Origin: Rebecca billardiae RCC1528
Lineage: Eukaryota > Haptophyta
DNA length: 64,000 nucleotides
Reading direction: 5' to 3'
NCBI GenBank assembly: GCA_965240325.2
Contig: OZ251241.1
Location: 682,001 to 746,000, forward strand
Part shown: positions 60,130-64,000 of the stretch, in pieces
Layout of the letters: each line of letters starts with the position of its first letter
Numbering within the stretch: position 1 is the stretch's first letter
Notes under the pieces: model-generated
Seen by the model: the letters and a program-made list of their open reading frames with translations, nothing else
Told to the model about the DNA's origin: nothing
Database searches by the model: none
Program-made: the position numbers and the translations under genes

Positions 60130-63100
60130 ATGGGCGGCGTGTGCGCGTCGCGCCCGGCGGAGGCCGCGGCGGATGAGGCCGCTGCGCAGCCCGCACCGGG
60201 CACTCCGCCGCCTATCTCGACGCCGCCGTCGCACACCAACCTCGCGCCCGTCCCCGTCGAGGTCACCTCGCCCTCGCCGGGCGCGAAGACGGTGGTGACG
60301 CCGGGTGCGCCCGTCATCACCATCACCACGGCGGACGAGGAGCAGGACGCGCCGGCGCAGTCTGCGGCGGCGACGAACATGGCGGCGCTCGCGCTCATGG
60401 GCGCCGCGCCCCCTCTCGGCGCGCCCTCGCGCTCGCCGCCGCCCGCCGAGAAGAAGGCGCCTCCGCCGGTGGCCGCGAGCTCGGCGCCGCCGGCCGGCGC
60501 TCAGCCTCCTCAGCCCAAGGGCCCGTTCGGCTTCTCGCTCACGCCGCTCACCTCGCCCAACCGGCCCGTCGCCTCGCACGCCGGCAAGCGCGGCTCCTCC
60601 GCCTTCTCCGGCGCGGGCACGCACGCCGGCCTCGAGGTGTGGAAGGTGTCGGCGCTCGCGTCCGCCGTGCCGGTGCGCGGCTCTGAGCGCGGCACCTTCG
60701 ACCCGGCGGGCGTGTACATGTGCCTGCGCACGACGGCGCGCGCGCACGGCGCGGGGCCGGGCGCGCCGCCGGGCGTCGACCGCGCGTGGGAGGCCTTCGT
60801 CTGGGTCGGCGCGTCCGCGCACATCTCGGACGTCGGCACGGCGCTCAGCCTGAGCACGGAGCTCTGGGAATCGCTGGGCGAGATGGCGGCGAGATCGATC
60901 GAGGCGCAGGGCGCCGAGTCGGCGCGGTTCCTCTCGCTGTTCCGCGTGGTGGAGTACGCGCCGCCCGCGCCCGCGCAGACCGCCGCCGCCGAGCCCGCGC
61001 CGCCCAGCCGCGCGCGGCTGCTGCGGTGCGAGGGCGAGCGCACCGCCGTTCTCTCCGAGGTGCCGACGGCGGCGGCCTCGCTCGAGCGCTCGCAGTGCTT
61101 CGTGCTCGAGGTGCCGCCGCCGGGCGGCACGGCGGCGACCGCGGCGCAGACGCCGTCGCCCTCGCCCACCGGCACGCCGAGCGCGAGCGCCGCCGCCGCC
61201 GCCGCCGCCGGCGGCGCGCGTAACGGCGGCGGCGGCGGCGGCGGCGGCGGCGCGTCGTCCGCCGCCGAGGGCCCTCTGCTGCCGAGCGCGGCCATCTTCG
61301 TGTGGAACGGGCGGCACGCGAGCGCGCGCGCGAAGGCGGGCGCGGTGGACGCGGCGCTGCGCGCGCGCGCGATGCCGCGGTACAAGACGGGCGCGCTCGT
61401 CGAGGTGCTCGACGACGGCATCACGGACGGCGAGGGCATCGCCGAGGCGTTCTGGCGGGCCCTCGGCGCCAAGTCAGCAGCGGACGCGTCCGGCGGCGGC
61501 GGCATGCGCGCTCGGCCGAGCAGGCCGAGCCGGCCCGAGCCGCCGACGGGCGCGTGGGCGGTGACTCGGCTGTACCGCCTCAAGATGCTGCACGGCGAGG
61601 AGCGGGGCACGCTCGAGCCGCCCCCCGCCTCGGGCTCGTCGGGCGGCGGCGGGTCGAAGCCGGACGCCGAGCGCGCGGCGGTGACCATCCAGCGCGTTGT
61701 GCGCCGCCGCTCCTCCGGCCGGCTGCTGCTCGAGGGCGAGGCGGTGGCGGCGGCGCCCGGCCCGGCGTCGAGCGCGCGCGGCGCGCGCGTGCCGGCCAAG
61801 ACCGTCGCGGGCGCGAGCGAGGTGCTCTCGCGCCCGCTCACGCGCGCCATGCTGTACGACGCACCGCCGGGCGCCGCGGGGGGCTCCGACTGGGCAGGCG
61901 CCGGGCGTGACCTGTTCCTACTGAGCACGGCGGAGGGCGTGGCGGTGTGGGCGCCGCGCGGCGCGTCCGAGGTGGCGCGGCGCGGCGCGCTCGAGCGCGC
62001 GCGCATCTTCGTCAAGGCCTCCGGCCGCGCGCCCAGCACGCCGTGCACCGCCGTGAGCGAGGGCAGCGAGACGGCACACTTCCGATCGCACCTGGCCGGC
62101 TTTGCGACCGCGGAGGTGCTCGAGGCCGCCGCGGGCCGGCTGAGCGCGGGCGCGGGCGGCGAGAAGGGCGGCGGCGGCGCGGCGTCGTTCGTGCCGCGCT
62201 CGCTGGCCTTCGTCGAGCGCGCAGCCGGCGCGACGTTCAGCGGCGGGAGCAAGTCGCCGTCGAGCGCGCGGCGCGGCGCGGCGGGCGGCGCCGAGGCGGG
62301 CAGCTCTGCGCTGCGCGTGTGGCGCGTTGCCGCGCGCACGCGCGTGCAGCTCCCGCCTCAGGAGGTCGGCCTGCTGTTCGACCGAGATGCGTATCTCGTG
62401 CTCGCGCCGCAGCAGCCGCAGCAGCAGCAGCCCGCTGCGGCGCAGCACGCGGCCGCGACGCAGAGCAGCCGGCAGTCGGCGGGCAGCGCGCGCGGCGGCG
62501 GCGCGGTGAGCGGCAAGCCTGCTGCCGCGCCGCCGCAGCCGCCGCCGCGAGCCGCCGCCGCCGCCGCCGCCGCCGGCGGCGCGCGCCACGTCGCCTACCT
62601 CTGGCTGGGCGGGAGCGCGCCCGTGGCGACGGCGGTCGCGGCGCGCGCGCACCTCGCCGAGCTCGAGTCGGAGCTCGCCGCGTCGGGCAGCGCGCCGATC
62701 TGCGTGCAGGAGGTGCGGCAGGGGTTCGAGCCTTACCACTTTTTGGCGCGGTTTGGCGGCAGGCTCGTCATCCGGAAGGGAGCGCACGCGAACGACGTGC
62801 GCGACGCCGCGACCGCCGCCGAGCCGGCCGGCGGCGGCGGTGGCGGCGGCGTCGGCGGGCGCACGGGTAGCGGGGCTGCGCCGAGCGCGCCGGCCGCGCC
62901 GACGACCGATCAGCATGGCGGCGCGGCGGAGTCGAAGAAAAAAGGCGGCGGCAGCAACAGCTGGTGGCCGTTCGGCGGCGGAGGCGGCGGCGGACGCGGC
63001 GGCGGCGTGCAGGAGACGGCCATCGTGCCGCCGTTCCTCTCACCGTCTGAGGGCGCAGCCCCGCAGGCGGGCGGCGGCGCGGCGGCGGACGGCGTGGCCG

Positions 63101-64000
63101 CCGCGCCGCGCGGCGGCGGGCTCTTTGGCGGCGCCGGCCGGAAGGGTGCCGCGCGCGAGGGCGGCGCGGCCGGCGCGCCGCCGTCGGCTGAGCTGGCGAG
63201 CGCGCAAGTCGCCGTGCCGCAGACGCCCGTGCTGCTGCGCGTGCGCGGCGCGTCGGAGCTCGACGCGTGGGCGGAGGAGGTGGCGTGCGAGCGCGGCGCG
63301 CTCCGCTCGGACGGCTCGTTCATCGTGCGCCCGGGCGGCGGCTTTGGCGAGGCGCCGCCCGCGCGCACGCGCGCCGGCACGCGCGTGCACTCCGCCCACA
63401 CGTGGCTGTGGCACGGCGCGCACGCGCCCTCGCTCGCGCGCGAGGCCGCGCTCGCGCTCGCGAAGGGCGTGCACGCCGCCGCGGCGGAGGAGACGGCGAG
63501 CGGCGGGCGGGTGCAGGAGGTGGAGCAGGGGAGGGAGCCCGATGAGATCTGGGCGCTGCTCGGTGGGCTGAGCACCGGCGGCTCGGCGGCCGAGGCGGGC
63601 GGCGGCGCGGCGGCCGGCGCGCCCTCCGCGGCGTCGTTGCCGCCGCTCTCGCCGCGCCTTTTCGTGCTAGAGCAGTCTGTGCCCGGCGCGGTGGGCGCGG
63701 TGGGCGCCGCGGTCTCCCGAGCGATCGGCGGCGCGACGCCCACCGCGGAGCAGCCCCACCTCAGCGCCAGCCTCGGCCACGCGCACGTCCGCTTCGCCGA
63801 GCTCGCCGAGTTCTCCCGCGCGGACCTCCAGTACGACCAGTGCTACGCACTCGACACGGGCGCGGAGGTGCTCGGCTGGGTCGGGCCGGACGCGAGGTTG
63901 GACGCGCCGCCCGCCGCGCCGCTGCACGCGGGCACCGAGTACGCGCCGCCGCCGAGCACCGCGGGCACGCCGCCCGACGGCCTGGAGGTCGCGATGGCGT
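60130..64000 (+). CDS. Gelsolin/villin-family actin-binding protein, N-terminal 1,290 residues (runs off the window)
   Basis: One open frame from the ATG at 60130 to the window end, with no intron needed. The N-terminus MGGVCASRPAEAAAD has Gly2 and Cys5 and could be lipid-modified, though Ser is at 7 and not at 6. A Pro/Ala linker leads to gelsolin-type domains. The first is at about 165-290 (AGLEVWKVSALASA ... AFVWVGASAH). Others follow: CFVLEVPP ... IFVWNGRHASARAKAGAV, DLFLLSTAEGVAVW ... KASGRAPSTPCTAVSEGSE, LRVWRVAARTRVQLPP ... AYLWLGGSAP, FEPYHFLARFGGRLVIRKG, and ADLQYDQCYALDTGAEVLGW near the end. Alternating GHS-like and W-hG motifs are those of actin-severing or capping proteins. Large Gly/Ala inserts separate the domains. 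The headpiece, if any, is outside. It is divergent from MOZART1. Confidence 0.88.
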   Translation, partial: MGGVCASRPAEAAADEAAAQPAPGTPPPISTPPSHTNLAPVPVEVTSPSPGAKTVVTPGAPVITITTADEEQDAPAQSAAATNMAALALMGAAPPLGAPSRSPPPAEKKAPPPVAASSAPPAGAQPPQPKGPFGFSLTPLTSPNRPVASHAGKRGSSAFSGAGTHAGLEVWKVSALASAVPVRGSERGTFDPAGVYMCLRTTARAHGAGPGAPPGVDRAWEAFVWVGASAHISDVGTALSLSTELWESLGEMAARSIEAQGAESARFLSLFRVVEYAPPAPAQTAAAEPAPPSRARLLRCEGERTAVLSEVPTAAASLERSQCFVLEVPPPGGTAATAAQTPSPSPTGTPSASAAAAAAAGGARNGGGGGGGGGASSAAEGPLLPSAAIFVWNGRHASARAKAGAVDAALRARAMPRYKTGALVEVLDDGITDGEGIAEAFWRALGAKSAADASGGGGMRARPSRPSRPEPPTGAWAVTRLYRLKMLHGEERGTLEPPPASGSSGGGGSKPDAERAAVTIQRVVRRRSSGRLLLEGEAVAAAPGPASSARGARVPAKTVAGASEVLSRPLTRAMLYDAPPGAAGGSDWAGAGRDLFLLSTAEGVAVWAPRGASEVARRGALERARIFVKASGRAPSTPCTAVSEGSETAHFRSHLAGFATAEVLEAAAGRLSAGAGGEKGGGGAASFVPRSLAFVERAAGATFSGGSKSPSSARRGAAGGAEAGSSALRVWRVAARTRVQLPPQEVGLLFDRDAYLVLAPQQPQQQQPAAAQHAAATQSSRQSAGSARGGGAVSGKPAAAPPQPPPRAAAAAAAAGGARHVAYLWLGGSAPVATAVAARAHLAELESELAASGSAPICVQEVRQGFEPYHFLARFGGRLVIRKGAHANDVRDAATAAEPAGGGGGGGVGGRTGSGAAPSAPAAPTTDQHGGAAESKKKGGGSNSWWPFGGGGGGGRGGGVQETAIVPPFLSPSEGAAPQAGGGAAADGVAAAPRGGGLFGGAGRKGAAREGGAAGAPPSAELASAQVAVPQTPVLLRVRGASELDAWAEEVACERGALRSDGSFIVRPGGGFGEAPPARTRAGTRVHSAHTWLWHGAHAPSLAREAALALAKGVHAAAAEETASGGRVQEVEQGREPDEIWALLGGLSTGGSAAEAGGGAAAGAPSAASLPPLSPRLFVLEQSVPGAVGAVGAAVSRAIGGATPTAEQPHLSASLGHAHVRFAELAEFSRADLQYDQCYALDTGAEVLGWVGPDARLDAPPAAPLHAGTEYAPPPSTAGTPPDGLEVAMA

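Noticed and set aside
59653-61317. 554-residue minus-strand ORF crossing the right arm and the gelsolin start
   Set aside because: It runs from inverted-repeat sequence into antisense of the gelsolin gene. Composition is arginine-rich and the reading is split between unrelated DNA.
60510-62339. 609-residue minus-strand ORF
   Set aside because: Shadow of the gelsolin gene on the plus strand; Ser/Pro/Ala-rich with no conserved motif.

Overview
The window is nuclear DNA from a GC-rich single-celled eukaryote. Coding regions are dense and very GC-rich, third positions are almost always G or C, and the intergenic gaps hold AT microsatellites. The gene set combines a plant-type threonine synthase with ciliary or centriolar and gamma-tubulin factors (a TEDC1-like protein, MOZART1) and animal-like proteins (SCAI, a PKHD1L1-type giant protein, a gelsolin/villin). 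This points to a flagellated alga. A haptophyte is my best guess, but that is inference. The eleven introns I could place are all GT-AG, about 90-230 nt and GC-rich. They use GTGCG-, GTGGG- or similar donors, have no clear pyrimidine tract, and are often open in frame.

Layout. 1-0.3 kb: last two exons of the transcription elongation factor SPT4 (+). 0.3-2.3 kb: non-coding with two TA microsatellites. 2.3-3.3 kb: secreted ankyrin protein (-). 3.6-7.1 kb: ankyrin/TPR protein (-) with a near-identical 598-bp internal duplication, divergent from plant-type threonine synthase (+, 7.4-9.1 kb). 9.8-12.2 kb: CNNM/CorC-type transporter (+). 12.8-14.5 kb: frame-broken zinc-finger, hAT-like gene (-). 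15.5-16.4 kb: two small membrane-protein ORFs. 17.3-17.7 kb: a 36-residue repeat ORF. 18.2-19.9 kb: TEDC1-like (-). 20-22.8 kb: no gene seen. 22.8-23.9 kb: GT25-like glycosyltransferase (-). 24.6-25.3 kb: MITE-like inverted-repeat element. 25.4-28.1 kb: SCAI (+). 28.4-42.3 kb: a 4,589-residue PKHD1L1-like IPT/PA14/G8 type-I membrane protein (-). 42.7-44.5 kb: coiled-coil protein (+). 44.7-47.8 kb: protein with an EF-hand-like module at each end (+). 47.9-51.5 kb: non-coding, with a 650-bp AT repeat. 51.6-55.1 kb: Gln/Pro-rich coiled-coil protein (+). 55.5-55.9 kb: MOZART1 (-). 56.0-60.0 kb: a large inverted-repeat structure. 60.1-64 kb: start of a gelsolin/villin-family protein (+) that runs off the window.

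The most unusual region is 56.0-60.0 kb, between the divergent starts of MOZART1 and the gelsolin. Two arms of about 788 bp, indel-free and identical wherever compared, face each other across a 1.1-kb spacer. The left arm is interrupted by a 1.3-kb element with its own terminal inverted repeats. The right arm preserves the exact empty site, so the insertion event can be read base by base.

There is no operon logic, as expected for a nuclear genome. Several genes concern microtubules, cilia and actin (TEDC1-like, MOZART1, gelsolin, possibly the coiled-coil and EF-hand proteins), but their proximity need not be functional.
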